Translations under genes and position numbers: made by a program
In this document: piece after piece, positions 47,357-59,528 of the stretch
How the letters are laid out: each line of letters begins with the position of its first letter
How positions within the stretch are numbered: position 1 is the stretch's first letter
The notes under the pieces: model-generated
Databases searched by the model: none
The model's input: only the letters and a program-made list of their open reading frames with translations
Told to the model about the DNA's origin: nothing
Assembly: GCA_013400115.1 (NCBI GenBank)
Contig: VXBP01004071.1
Coordinates: forward strand, 602,965 to 666,964
DNA length: 64,000 nt
Origin: Rhinopomastus cyanomelas
Lineage: Eukaryota; Chordata; Aves; Bucerotiformes; Rhinopomastidae
Direction: 5' to 3'

Positions 47357-47676
47357 AGCCTCATTGTGGATTTTGCAGCAGTGTTTTCCTTTTCCTTGGG
47401 GGGAAAATGGGAAATCAAAGTTAATGTCCTTCCTTCTTTGCTGCGGAGAGCAGCCCAGGCTGCGTAGCTGCTCTGGTTAGTGCCTGCCTGCTGAAATTAG
47501 CATTGCATATTTTAGCTAATACCGGTGAAAGTGGAGTTTGTTTAATTTAGACTCAAACCCTTGTTTAGATTGGATTAGCACTTTAAGAAAAATATTTAAC
47601 TTGTAAAGCGACACTATTGACACAAAGCGGTTACAAGTCCAAAGTTATCCTGGGCTTTGTTTCACCTCCTTTGCGG

Positions 47677-48020
47677 CTGGGTCTCTTTAGCTTGGAGGAG
47701 AGGAGGCTGAGGGGTGACCGCATTAATGTCTATAAATACGTGAAGGGTGGGTGTCAGGATGATGGAGCCAGGCTCTTCTCAATGTCATCTAGTGATAGGA
47801 CAAGGGGCAGGTTCCATGTAAATATCAGAAGAAACTTCTTCACAGTGAGGAGGATGGCTGCCCAGTGGGGTTGTCGAGTCTCCTTCTCTAGAGATGTTTA
47901 AAACCCACCTGGACATGTTTCTGTGTGAGTTGATCTAGGGGATCCTGCTCTGTCAGGGGGATTGGACTGGATGATCTTTCAAGGTCCCTTCCAATCCCTA
48001 ATGTTCTGTGATTCCGTGAC
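47677..48020 (+). mobile_element. CR1 3' fragment, group A
   Basis: ctgggtctctttagcttgga, ggtgggtgtcaggatgatgg, ggatgatctttcaaggtccc and ctaatgttctgtgattccgt. Small internal deletions lie near gggcaggttccatg and gaggaggatggctgcccag. Confidence 0.95.
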
Positions 48021-51000
48021 TTCCTTCCATGCCTGCTCCCCACTCACAGCTTTTTACAGTTTTTAAATCAGTTTATGCAGTTATAGTGTTACAGTGGAAT
48101 GGAAAAATGTTGGGTATTTTTCTGAGGAAAGTCCTCAGGGCAATCTGAAGTCTTTTAAGTGTGAAAATCTTTTTGTACCATCTTACAAACTGACGGTGGT
48201 TCTGAGTGAGCGAAGCTTGTGTCTGAGAAAGATCTGACACCATTGCTGAGCAGCGCTGATGGTGTGCGGCACCTAAACAGACCCCTCCTGTATCAGTAAT
48301 TCCAAGTTTTGTATCGGGAAACCTGCAGAAAGTAATTCACCATCAGCCTTTCCAAGGCTTTTATCTTGCTCCAGTTTCAGTCTCTTGGAAATACGGGCTT
48401 CATTTCCCAAAGCTTCTCAGCACCACAGTTAACCAGTTCTCAATGCCAAACTGGCTTTAAGTACTTGGGAGTCAGAGTCTTAATAAAATTAGTGGAATTC
48501 AGGGTCTGTATTGCCTCTGCGGCTGTTGACTAAATTTAGTCAAAATCTGTTTCTCATTTGCTCATTTCATGCTGCCCTTCAGAAGGGAAAGTCAGCCCAG
48601 CCAGTCGTGTGGGTGGTAAAAGATCTGAGACTTCACCTGGGCAAGCCACACAGTTTCTCATTTATAGAAGACCTGAGATTTCTAACATCTCCAGGTCTGC
48701 TGACCCTTAAAAACCAGCAGGGAGGAGGGAGTACAGAAGTGTTAGGACTAATGGTGCTGCAAATGCCCTCTTGTAAGGAGAGGCAAATCTTCATAGCTCT
48801 AATCTTCAGCTCCTCCTAGACTGTAGCTTGTTTAGAACCTTTTGAACACACTATTTCCCTTACTTCTTGTGGTTACCTGAAGCTCTCTAACATGGGTACC
48901 CCAAACCTATCTAAAACTCTGCAGAAACCATTGGGCAGCACTGAACCTCTGTGCTGCCCAGATCCAGCTCAGCCATACCCAGTTCCCTGCTCCTGAGGAA
49001 CCTTTTCACACAGTATTCCCTGAGCTTTTCTAGCGGCAGCGGAAGGAGAGTCTACTTGTTCTTAGCTTTGTCTGACCAGAATCCCTTCATGTCATAGCTC
49101 CCCCCCAGGTTTATCATGTTTACTAATCCTGTGCCTTGATAGTGCAGTGACATTTTGACAAGAGTAAGAGTCCACTGGTGTGTTCAGAACTTGCATTTGG
49201 ATCAGATTGGAACAGAACTTGAATTCCATAATAACAAAGTAAGAAATAAGAAAATAAACAACAAAAGTCAGGAGATCCCTTAAACTTGTTTGTTCCAGTG
49301 TGAACAAGTGGACGTCCCCTCTCCTTCCCTCCGGTACAAGAGCAGCCTGACCCTCGCCTCAGCTGCAGCATCTGCTCGCACTGCAAATGCAAACTGCTTT
49401 TCTGCAATGCAAAATGTTCAGGCCTGTGGGCACAGCTAAGATGTTTCATGATCCATCTTGTTTGTGCTAGGAGACAGCCTGGCTTTTCTGCACATGTATT
49501 TGTCTAACCCGGTACGAGAGCTTTGCTGCTTTGGGTTGTGTTGGTCTGCAGGCTGTTCCAACACCACATTTCACTCCTTCTTGTTCTGGCTACAGCAATG
49601 CCAAGTGTTTGTTGAACATCTGTCAGTGTGTTCAGATTATTAACCTAACTTCTGCTCGTTTATGTTAATAAAAACATTTGAGCTCCATAACAAGCATGTG
49701 TAGCAGTTCCTCACGCTACCAGTCCCTCTGAAATCCAGCTGAGAGGGTTGACATGATCTTACCCCAACTGGCAACGTGTTGGCAGTTCCTCCTGCAAAAC
49801 CATGGCTGCTCTCTGGGTGCTCTTGGATCTGGAAGGTGGCAGGGCTTATAAACACTTGTGTTTAATATTCAAGCTCTGAAGCTCATCAGATTTTGGGACA
49901 GACTAGGAAATGTGGCAAATGGACACCTGAACCCTTTCCAAACCTGCCATCTGTAATCAGAAAGTTGTGGTCCATCGTGCTGCTGCAGTGAGGTGCCTGT
50001 TGGCTGCTGTGCTGTGATGCTAACACCAGTGTGCTGAGCAGCACGGGATGACATGGAGCTGTGAGATCAGGACTCAGAAATGGTTTTGTATCTGCCACGG
50101 GGGCAGGCCCCTTCAGTCCAGAGGCTGTGGGATCAGCATCCTTAGAGATTTCTACATCTCCCCTAAGCAGCCTGACCTCTCCTGAGCTGAATCAGCGTTG
50201 CTTGGAGTGGAGTTTGGACAAGGTCACCCCTGAGGGCCCCTCCAACCAAACTGAGCAAGTAATTTCTGGGAACAGGAACTGCTGTTTATTAGTGATGTGG
50301 TGTCTGCTATGGGGCTGACAGCACAAAGTGTCTAACTGGCAACTCTGAAGCCAGCTTGGGAAATGGTCTCAGCGTTTGAGTCTCCAAAGACTTCTACTTA
50401 ATCATTAGCACACAGTTTTTGCAAGTTGAATTAAATGACAGATCTCCTTTTTGGACCCTGTTGTAGCCTGCTGGGCAGAGAAATGCACTTGGAGCTATTC
50501 TCCCAAGTCCTATAATCTTTTACTACAGATACTATTAATAAAAGTATTAATTACACTCTTCTGGAATTAGGATTTCGTAATGAAACCTCAAATGGCAAAC
50601 TCAAGCCAGGTTGACCAAATGTCATGGAACACTCAAACTTGAGCTGTGAGTGAAATAAAAGTCTGAGCTGCTATAAGGTTTACAGTTAAAAGAATGTAAA
50701 ACTTTCCAGCTTGTCCAAGTTTTGACAGAAACCCTTGCGGTACTTGGCAGGCCTGGCTGGGTTTCCTTAAGTGTGAAAGGCAAGATGAAACTGGTGACTC
50801 GGAGCCAAGCACAATGAGACAGGAAGGTTCCCCTGAAACAAAAAGAAAGGGAGATACCTGAATTTTTCTCACAGCTCTCCTCCAAATCCCAGCCTGGTTC
50901 AATGGGGTGCATTGGCTGGAGCATGGGCATGCTGGGGGAGCAGGTGCAACTGGCCCAGTGATGCAGCTCTGCTGACTCCAGTGGAGCTGGAGTGGGTTTT

Positions 51001-51507
51001 GCCAGCTAAGGAGTCTTCTCATTAAGTTACTGCTTAGCTGTAGCGTGAGCACAGAAGAGAGATAAACTCTTAAGGGCTTTCCCGTTGCCTTGTGCAGCAG
51101 TACCAACATACCAGCTGGAACTGCAGGCTGTTTGGAATACATGTCAAATGCTGGACGTGGAAGGGGAGGGAAAAGGCAGTTTTCTCTCTGTCCTTCCTTT
51201 CACCCTTGAACTGAGACTTTTGCAGCCTGTTGAGTGAAATGAGGAATTCTTTTCTATTTTTTATCCAGAAAGGCTTTTTAAGAAGAAAGAGGGTTTGTGA
51301 AAGTATCAGGGAAGGTTTTGCTGACAGCAGATGGAGTTGTGTTTGCGCACAAGGAGTGGGGGGAGTCAGCCATCAGACGTTTCTGTTCGCCCTGCACACT
51401 CCAGAGTTCTGGTTATTTACAATATTTTCAATCTCCTTGAATTAATTAAGATACTAAATTTTAAGGACTTGGACTTTCTTACTGATTTTTTTTTTTAATG
51501 TCCCAAT
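48021..51507. other. unique intronic sequence
   Basis: A possible short CR1 tail at 50198-50250 only. Antisense ORF of 169 codons at 50633-51142 shows no recognisable domain. Confidence 0.45.
50198..50250 (+). mobile_element. possible CR1 3' tail
   Basis: ggagtttggacaaggtcacc followed by cctgagggcccctccaacc resembles the end of an old CR1 without its terminal repeat. Confidence 0.4.
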
Positions 51508-51858
51508 TGTGACCTCATTAATGTTTATAAATGTATGAAAGGTGGGTCTCAGGAAGATGGAGCCAGGCTCTGCTTAGTGGCATCTAATGATAGGACAAAG
51601 GGCAATGGGTGTAAGCTGGAACATAGGAGTTTCCACATCAGTATGACAAGAAATGTCTTCCCAGTGAGCGTGACAGAGCACTGGAAGGGGCTGCCCAAGG
51701 GAGTTTTGGAGTCTCCTTCTCTGGAGATGTTTAAGACCCACCTGGATATGTGCCTGTGCAACTTGGTCTAGGTGATCGTGCTCTGTCAGGATGATTGGAC
51801 TGGGTGATCTTTTGAGGACCCTTCCAGTCTCAAATGTTCTGTGATTCCAAAATTCTGT
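51508..51858 (+). mobile_element. CR1 3' fragment, group A
   Basis: tgacctcattaatgtttata, catctaatgataggacaaag, gagcactggaaggggctgcc and caaatgttctgtgattccaa. A 78-codon RT C-terminal stretch is open at 51535-51771. Confidence 0.95.
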
Positions 51859-52219
51859 GCTGATGGGGGGATGGGTTGGGTTCAGAATGAGGTACGTAGC
51901 AGTCAGTGGGGTTTTATCCTGAGCCCTTTTTTATTGATTTTTCAAAGAGTTTATGTGTTTATTTTTACTCAAGGCTTTGTAACTGTTGTGGAAATTGCTG
52001 GTAGCTCTTTCACGTCAGTGTGAAGCATGGTCATAATAATGAAGGCAGTTTCCCATGACTTCAGTGGACTTTTGGAGCAGGGAGGATGCCTTCTCACTGG
52101 TAACTGTACTGGGGCAATTGGCTTCTAGAACATCAACTCTGATGATGATGAACTGTGGCCAGTTTCCTGTGCCAATAGGTAATCTCCCCTGTAACGTTCT
52201 GTAGTGACTTTTGTTGCCA
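51859..52219. other. unique intronic spacer
   Basis: No repeat or gene recognised between a sense and an antisense CR1. Confidence 0.45.
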
Positions 52220-52327
52220 GAATCATAGAATCATTAGGGATTGGAAGGGACCTCGAAAGATCATCTAGTCCAATCCCCCTGCCACAGCAGGATCATCTAG
52301 ACCAAGTCGCACAGGAACACATCTAGG
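52220..52327 (-). mobile_element. CR1 3' end, group A, antisense
   Basis: agaatcatagaatcattagg, gggacctcgaaagatcatct, then agaccaagtcgcacaggaac. About 108 bases, close to the other group A copies. Confidence 0.93.
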
Positions 52328-52727
52328 CCCCGTTTGTAAGGCAGGGGAAACTCCGAAGTCCTAACCCAATCAGTAACACAACCTGAACCCTTGAGGTGGG
52401 TTTTACTGAAGATCTCAGGACATGGACATTGCTCAACTTCCCATGATTTTTTTTTGTCTCAAGGTGATTAACTGAATCTTTGAGTGTTCTAATTTTCAGA
52501 TCACTTAATTCAGTAGGGACAATCAGTTTGCCATCTATGACTTAAAAAAGATGCTTCAACCTAAAACATTTAGCCCATAACCTTAATGCCACAGCCTTGG
52601 GCTTGGCGCTTGCTGCTGTCACCTCCACCAGCTGCCCATGAACTCGAGGGGAGCAGGTTTTCCCTCTCCTTGTCCATTTGCTAAGTATCTGCTTTCATAA
52701 CCCACAGAGGGACTGAATGTAGAAGAA
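52328..52727. other. unique intronic sequence
   Basis: Nothing recognised before the CpG island. Confidence 0.45.
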
Positions 52728-53046
52728 CGCAAGCACCCGCGGCGCTCCAGTGGTGCCCGATCTCGTGCGGTGCAGCTGTTCCAGCTCCTCCTCAGCGTTT
52801 CCAGGTCACCCGCGACGCTTGCCCACTCGCTGCTCCTCCTGAACACTAGTGCCCTGTGCACGATGGCACTCGTGTGTCTTTCAGCGAGCCCGGAGCGGTT
52901 GGACACGGCTCAGGGCGCTGGTTTGGGGCAGGGGCGAGGTTCGGAGACTCCGAGTGCTGCAGCCCCGCGGCTCCCAGCGCGGCTGCTCCGAGCGGCTCCT
53001 CGGCGGGGCTGGGGCTCCCTCTGCGGACCGACAGGCAAAGTGCCCG
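52728..53046. promoter_or_regulatory. intragenic CpG island
   Basis: About 32 CpG dinucleotides counted by hand in about 320 bases, close to the number expected without CpG depletion (observed/expected near 0.9-1), in an otherwise CpG-poor intron. GC is roughly 65%. Open frames run on both strands (for example 52770-53216 +), as expected in GC-rich DNA. No TATA box is obvious. It could be an alternative promoter, an enhancer or a CpG-rich exon of an unannotated transcript; sequence alone does not decide. Confidence 0.75.
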
Positions 53047-53074
53047 GAACCTCCCAGCCTGAGATTCCATACTG

Positions 53075-53177
53075 GGGATTTTTTTACCCGTTTTTTATCT
53101 TTTCCTTTTTTTTCCCCCCTTTTATTTACACCCCTCATTTGTTCTTCTTTTGTTTCTTAACCACCCCACCACCCCCC
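53075..53177 (+). repeat. long pyrimidine-rich tract
   Basis: About 100 bases that are almost all T and C, including runs of T8, C6-C7 and the words ttcttctttt and ccaccccaccaccc. It ends cccccccgag after a possible branch point cttaac (53156-53161), so it could act as a splice acceptor on the plus strand; that is conjecture. Confidence 0.75.
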
Positions 53178-54963
53178 CGAGAAGCATCTGCATTTCAAAT
53201 GAAGCTGTTCCTTTGATTCCCTTGACCACATTATTCCCATGTAGGGAAGAGTTTAGAGGGGTTGTTTCTCCATTTTCAGAGGTGTTGCAGGAACACTGTG
53301 AGCTACAATTCTGACCAGTTATGAGATGAAAACTGCTCTCCCCTGGCTGCCTCCTGCTACCTGAGCAAGGGAAAGAAAAAGCAAACCTGTCCCAGAGGCT
53401 GTTAGAGGATCAGTTGGCAGGGAACTGGTGTTCCAAGACATCCCAGATTTATTCTTTTTTCTCTCTAAAGCAGGGCAAAGACATTGCAGCCCTGGCTGTG
53501 CAATTTGCTGGTGTTGCTGGTGGAGAGCAGCTGCTAGGCTCCACATGTGGAGGTTAGGGGGAACCTGAAAACATCCAGAGCCTTCACACAAGTCTAGCTG
53601 CAGCTTTGGAATTGAAAGGGTAGAACTTTACTGATAGACAACAGGCTGAAGGTGCAGCTTGCTAAGAGTCAAATAGGCATTACACTGCAATTTGAAAGTA
53701 GAACATGTGTGTGAGAGAGAAGCAGAAGACCCAGGGAGCTGCTTCTTCCCTTTTCTGCCACCTGCTGAGTCTGAGTGTGGTTGGAACTAGCTCAGAGTGG
53801 GAGATGAATCCTTCCCCACTTCCAGTAAGATTTTAGTTAACACTAAATATGTTAAAATTTTTGAGAGAGTAAGAGGAGCCTTTCCTAGAGAACCAGAAGT
53901 GACATTTCTAGTCGAGTAGCTTTCTGCCTTCTTCCAACTCAGGTGGCCAGTGATGGGACTGTAAGTGTCAACAGCGTTAATTGTTTTCCTGTTCCTGGAA
54001 GAGGAAACAGAGAAAAGGTTCTGTGGCAGAAGACTTGCAGGGTCTGGTGTGAGTGACAGCCTGTCTCAGCACCCTGATGGGCTGCTGGCAGGAAATAACA
54101 AAAATCAAGGTGCTGTGAAGTCCTGGGAAGCTGAGAGAGCCCAGCGAGCTCTTGGGGTCCCCCTGCTTCTCTGCTGAGTCTCATAGGGGCTCTGGCTTTT
54201 AAGACCTGTTTGCAGTAGAGCAAGTGAATTTGCAGGGGAGACATGATCACATTAAGTGTCTTCACAGTCACCCGTGGCTGTTACTGTATGGCTGGAGCTT
54301 GCAAAGGCAGCACTTAGCTGTCACCACCTCCAGTAGAGCTTCCAGAGTGACTAGCTGAAATGTGGATCTGCGATTGTATTGGGTCCTGCTCTGTGAGATG
54401 TTACAGGTTTTTACTGCCTTTACGATGCCACAGCAGATTAGTAGCAGGAGAACTGACAAACTGTATTTTGCCTGTGATCAGCCTTGCTAATGCATTATTC
54501 AGCTGTGATTATTTTTTAATGGTCTAAGAAGTGGAAAAACATTTCAGTGTGGCTGGATGGGAGTGGTGGCCATCACTAATTATCACATCTTCATTGTAAG
54601 TGTGGGTAAAGCTGAAGTTTAAGAATGGTATGTCTTTTCTAGTTTAGTAACTAGTGACATGGAGTGTGGTGAGAGGTGGGTATTAATGGTTTCTTTGCGA
54701 GCATTTAGAGAAAGGCCATAACGCTGGTAAAGGGCACAGAATAACTGGTTCACAGTCTTCTCCCTCATTTCCCCTTTAGTGATGAGGAGCAGAGTCTTGA
54801 TACACATCCAGCACAGCCTGGATCTCTATAGGCTTTGACCTTTTAGTTGGATTCTCCAGTGTCTAATAAGGAATGCACTCACACTGCAGTGAAAACACTT
54901 AATGCTCTGCTCTCTCTCGATGCTTCCTTTCAAGATTCAGTAGCCAGCTAATATCTGAGATCT
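53178..54963. other. unique intronic sequence
   Basis: No repeat or gene recognised. Confidence 0.45.
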
Positions 54964-55240
54964 TAGAATCACAGAGTGATTCAGGTTGGAAGGGACCTGA
55001 AAGATCATCTAGTTCCAACCCCTTGCCATGGATAGTAACACCTCTCATCAGCTTGCCCAGAGCCCCATCCAACTTGGCCTTGAATGCTTCCTGGGCAACC
55101 TGTTCCAGGGCCTCAGCACCCTCACAGAGAGATCCTAAGATCCAACCTAAATCTCCCCTCTTTCAGTTTAAGAGTTTTACTCCTTCTTGCCACACCTTCT
55201 GATCAGAAGTGAGTTCCCATCTTTTGTGTAGACCTCTGTG
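54964..55240 (-). mobile_element. old CR1 3' fragment, antisense
   Basis: agaatcacagagtgattcag, cagagccccatccaacttgg, gggcaacctgttccagggcc and gatccaacctaaatctcccc. Diverged, with a short deletion after gccttgaatgcttcc. Confidence 0.87.
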
Positions 55241-56469
55241 AATTAGCGGGAGGCTGCTGTAAGGATCACTGCTCATCAGGCAGATGTGGTTGCAATTAAT
55301 TTTGTAATGCAAAATCAGCCTGGCTTGCACTGTATGTGGTAGGGTAGGTGAGCTGGAAACCTGGAGATTGACAGCTAATTTGTTAGGCTGAGCTTTTTGT
55401 TCCAGCCTAGTGAAATGGGCATCTTGCAGTTAGACTGGGAGGCTTAAATTGAAGAATTTGGATGTGCATCAGTGCTTTTACTATCTCCATGCTTCTGGAG
55501 TGCCATGGCTTCTGTGCAGAGCATCCATGACTCACAAACTGGACTTTCAGCTGGGCTCACTGCATCCTGCTGGGTCTGTGTTGCACCTCTACTCCGCATT
55601 TGAAGCACTGTGGTCACTCTAGTTCTTTTGAGGAGCAAGAAAAAGGAGTGTACCCGTAGCTTTTGGTTCCTGCATTAGACTGATCCTACCGACCTCTGGG
55701 GCCTGTTGGAGGCCCATGGGCTTTATGCTTGGCACCATCCCCAGGAGCAAGATGGACAGTGGGGCACTCTGCCCAGGGCTGAGGTGATGCGAAGCTCTTA
55801 CAGCTGCCCTCTGGTAGCTTTCACCGGGCAAGTGATATTAAGACAACCATTTCCGGCCCAAGTGCTGTAAAGGGCTCTTAGTTGAGGTGAAAATTGTGGT
55901 GCATCACCGCACGGAGCAGGCATGCGAGTCGTGCTCCGGAGACATCTGTGTTTTATTGATAAAGACTGAAGTGCGAAGGGCACTCTGCTACCCCTCTTGC
56001 TTCCAGGCACTATCGCAAGTTAGCTCAATATTTCAGGATCTTGTTATTTTACGCCTCTGAACTGAAGGGTGAGCGCAAGACAGAAGACTCGAAAGGGAAG
56101 CTCAGGCAGTAAATGTGTTTATGTGGAAAGTGGATTTTAAAGCTTTGAAAGGGTTGTAATGCTCTTCTACCTTGAGATGCTAATGCTGGAAGTTGAAACA
56201 TGGCACAGTATCGTTGGCAATTAAACGCATCTGCGTTCTCCTCTTACATCTTGTAAGGCTCTTGCAAATCAAAAGGGAGTTGTGTGCTCATCTCATAAAA
56301 TCACAATTTGGAAAGCGGAGTTCCAGAGCAATCTTTGCAGTTCACAGATAGCACCTTCATCCCCGGCATATTTGTGTAAGGCTTTAGAATAGGATTAATT
56401 GCCCCAGGCTTTGGACGTGTTGGTACTTTCTGTGCCTCTAACCCTTCTGTAGTGTTCCAAGATTTTCAC
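55241..56469. other. unique intronic sequence
   Basis: No repeat or gene recognised. Confidence 0.45.
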
Positions 56470-56780
56470 ACAGAATCACAGAACATTAGGGGTTGGAAGG
56501 GACCTCAAAAGATCATCCAGTTCAATCCTGCTGCCAGAGCAGGATCCCCTAAATGAAGTCACATAGGAACATGTGCAGGTGGGTTTTTAACCTCTCCAGA
56601 GAAGTCCACAACCTCCCTGGGCAGCCTGTTCCAGTGCTCTGTCAATCTCACCGTGAAGAAGTTCCTTCTCACATTGATGTGGAACCTCCTGTGTTCACAC
56701 CCATTGCCCCTTGTCCTAACATTAGATGCCACTGAGCAGAGCCTGGCTTCATCCTCCTGACACTCACCCTTACATATTTT
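56470..56780 (-). mobile_element. CR1 3' fragment, group A, antisense
   Basis: cacagaatcacagaacatta, gggcagcctgttccagtgct, gaagttccttctcacattga and ctgagcagagcctggcttca. Antisense frame at 56559-56792 still resembles the RT C-terminus. Confidence 0.95.
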
Positions 56781-58033
56781 AACTTGATTCATTTTATTTT
56801 TTAGCTTTAAATTACTTATGCCATTCTTCTGCTGGCAAAAATGTTGCCTAAATGGACAGAGAAATAACTTCTGAAGAGCTTAATTACGGATTTTAAGTAG
56901 CAAGATGATGCAGGTAAATACAGTTATCCAGTGAAGAAAGCACTGTAGTAATAAAGTAGAAATACTTCTGAGCCCTGTCCTTAGAGGCTGGTAGCCAAGC
57001 AGAAATCTATTGGAAATACGTTTCTGGTGAATGTGTTTATTCCAATGAAGAGTTTTAGCACATTCAGTGGGATCAGGGAGAGAACTGGGGTAAAGAAGAA
57101 ATACAATGTTAGACTCCTGGGCTGAGATAAACACAGTTCAATAGGATAGAAAACAAAGTTAGTAATAATAATGGCAATAATAAAAGAACTAGAGTGTATG
57201 AAACAGCTGATGTGCAGCGCAATTGCTCATCACTCGCTGACGGGTTCACAGCCAGTTCTTGAGCACCAGCCCCCGGCCAGCTCTCCCCAAGTTTATATAC
57301 TGAGAGTGATGTCATATGGTTTGGATTATCCCTTTGGCCACTCAAGGTCAGCTGTCCTGGCTGTTTCACCTCCCATCTCCTTGTGTCCCTCCAGCTCTCC
57401 CCCTGGCAGTGCATGAGAAGCTGCCAAGTCCTTGAGTTTGTATAAACACTGCTTAGCAAAGCCTAACCCCACTAGTACCTTATCAACATGATTCTCCTGC
57501 TGTATCCAAACCACAGCGCTGCACCAGTGACTCTATCCCAGCCCAAACCAGGACATCCAGCTATGAGTTTTGGCTATAAAACACCTGTTTTATGTTTCTG
57601 TTGTTAAAACAAACTTGTGTGTGTGCCCTCCATGCACACACGAGTGTTTGTTAGGCACATGATGGGTCTGTTCCAGAAAACACAGTGTAAACACACAAAA
57701 GGTCACATTACTTACAATCCTGAGCTTAGCTGTCAACCACAAAACATATCTGCAAACTTTTTCAGTATGTGTAACATACACAGTCCTAATGAGAACCAGC
57801 TCCATGGTGGAGATGCCCATCTGGTAGTGGTAACTCTGTTCAAAGTTTGTCTTGTGGCTCTGACGTGTTCGGGGTTTGTGATGTGTCTGTGGGAATCATT
57901 TGCCATGCCCTTGTTGGGTTACATTCATTAGAGCTATGGGGTTTTAACGCAGTGACCATTTGGTAGGAGGAGGAAGCTTTTAATATCTGTTCTTAAAGTT
58001 ACCGAGTGTTGTCTTGAAAAAGTATCCCAATAG
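56781..58033. other. unique intronic sequence
   Basis: No repeat or gene recognised. Confidence 0.45.
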
Positions 58034-58260
58034 ACAGGTTGGAAGGGACCTAGAGGATCATCAGGTCACCGAATCACAGAACATTAGGGATTGGAAGGGA
58101 CCTTGAAAGATCATCTAGTCTAATCCCCCTGCCAGAGCAGGATCCCCTAGATCCCAACCCTTTAAGCTGAACAAATCCAGTTGAAGTGAGCTGTCCCAGC
58201 ACTCTGTCAAGCTGAGCCTTAAACTGCGTGAAGCTCAGGAATCTACCACTTCCCTGGCAT
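58034..58260 (-). mobile_element. old CR1 3' fragment, split by a younger CR1
   Basis: Host left part 58034-58070 (caggttggaagggacctaga) and right part from 58153 (cccaaccctttaagctgaac). The junction is interrupted by a group A CR1 in the same orientation. The host's right-hand limit is uncertain. Confidence 0.7.
58071..58152 (-). mobile_element. nested CR1 3' end, group A
   Basis: gaatcacagaacattaggga to gccagagcaggatcccctag, 82 bases, inside an older CR1 tail of the same orientation. Confidence 0.9.
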
Positions 58261-59041
58261 GACCAATCCCGTGTCTCATTGCTCTCACAAGCAAAAAAGG
58301 CAGTGTTGCATGTTTGTGTGTGCATTTACTTGTGTTGTCTTTGGCAAGTTATGAGGAAACACGTATTGCGATGTGATTCTGCGAGGCACACACCAGGACG
58401 TGCTGTCCATGGCAAGCTACTGTCATTTCAGAGCGTGAGCCGTGGTGTGCGGCGCTCTGGCACACGCACGTATAAGTGGGCATTTCTGGGAAGCATAATT
58501 TCCAACAGAATAATTAGAAATAAATTTATGAAAGGGTCAGGGCTCTCCACTGAAAGAATGTTTTCAAATAATTAGTTATTTCTTTAGCAGCCTTGTGACC
58601 GGCTTGCGCTGCACTTTATCATTTTAAATGTGCTTGCAACAGGATGCAAGGCTGGCACAGAAAATGTGTACATTTAGTTTTCCATTATATGTGGGCAAAT
58701 AATAATAACTATGAAGATAAAGGCAGCGGCTACAGCCGTAGATAATGTGTTTTTGGTGATAAATACAACTAGGTTTGCAATTTGTTCTGCCTTGTATCTC
58801 AAACACATCCCGTGGTTTCCATATCCTTCAAATCAGCGTGAAGCTGAAGCAAGTTGTGCTCTGAAGAGAGACAAGCAATTTGTAACACCCCACTGATGCG
58901 CTGGGTGGGATAACGTTGAACCTGTGCGTATGCTATGAGTAAACAGGCTTTTATTGATAGTCCCCCTAAAATCTACAGCTTAAAGTGTTGGGCATGTTGG
59001 CATTAAGCTAGGAGTGTTCTGTTTGTAGGTTTAGCATCTTG
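58261..59041. other. unique AT-rich intronic sequence
   Basis: 58480-58620 is AT-rich with taattaga and aaataattagttat words; weak candidate for conserved noncoding DNA. No gene recognised. Confidence 0.45.
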
Positions 59042-59328
59042 GCTTTTCTCAGTGTCATCTAGTGATAGGACAAGGGGAAGTGGGTGTAAGCTGGAACAGT
59101 GGAGGTTCCACGTAAGTATGAGAAGGAAATTCTTCCCAGTGGGGGTGGCAGAGCACTGGAACAGGCTGCCCGGGGATGTTGTAGAATCTTCTTCTCTGGA
59201 GATGTTTAAAACCTGCCTGGATGTGTTCCTGTGCGTCTTGGTCTAGGGGATCCTGCTGTGACAGGGGGATTGGACTGGATCATCTTTTGAAGTCCCTTCC
59301 AATCCCTAATGTTTGGTGATTCTGTGAT
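59042..59328 (+). mobile_element. CR1 3' fragment, group A
   Basis: gtgtcatctagtgataggac, gagcactggaacaggctgcc, ttggtctaggggatcctgct and the tail ctaatgtttggtgattctgt. Forms an inverted pair with the next element. Confidence 0.95.
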
Positions 59329-59528
59329 AAAGAACATGTAGTGTTTCACCGGTGGTAAAATGTTGGTTTGATGTGTCAGTGCAGCAGTGTGCAAAAAACT
59401 CTCCAGTTTGATTCACTAGGGGTTATTTCTGGAAAAAGAAAATATACAGTGGGATTTCACAGCAGGCTACAATGGAAGTATGGAGCATCTAGGGGAAAGT
59501 CCAACTCATTTTGGTTTTTTACTGCACA

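Larger units (their letters stand above)
45137..47676. other. unique intronic sequence
   Basis: Contains an (AAAT)n-like run at 45489-45508, an octamer-bearing block at 46075-46260, an A-run at 47263-47274 and a G/T-rich tract at 47303-47356. A 90-codon ORF at 46563-46835 is unrecognised. Confidence 0.45.

Noticed and set aside
50633..51142. 169-codon antisense ORF as a gene
   Set aside because: No domain or family resemblance, no splice or promoter context, and overlapped by another frame of similar openness.
52770..53216. 148-codon ORF in the CpG island as a protein gene
   Set aside because: GC-rich DNA keeps several frames open on both strands, and the C-terminal part just translates the pyrimidine tract. 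The island is reported, not the ORF.
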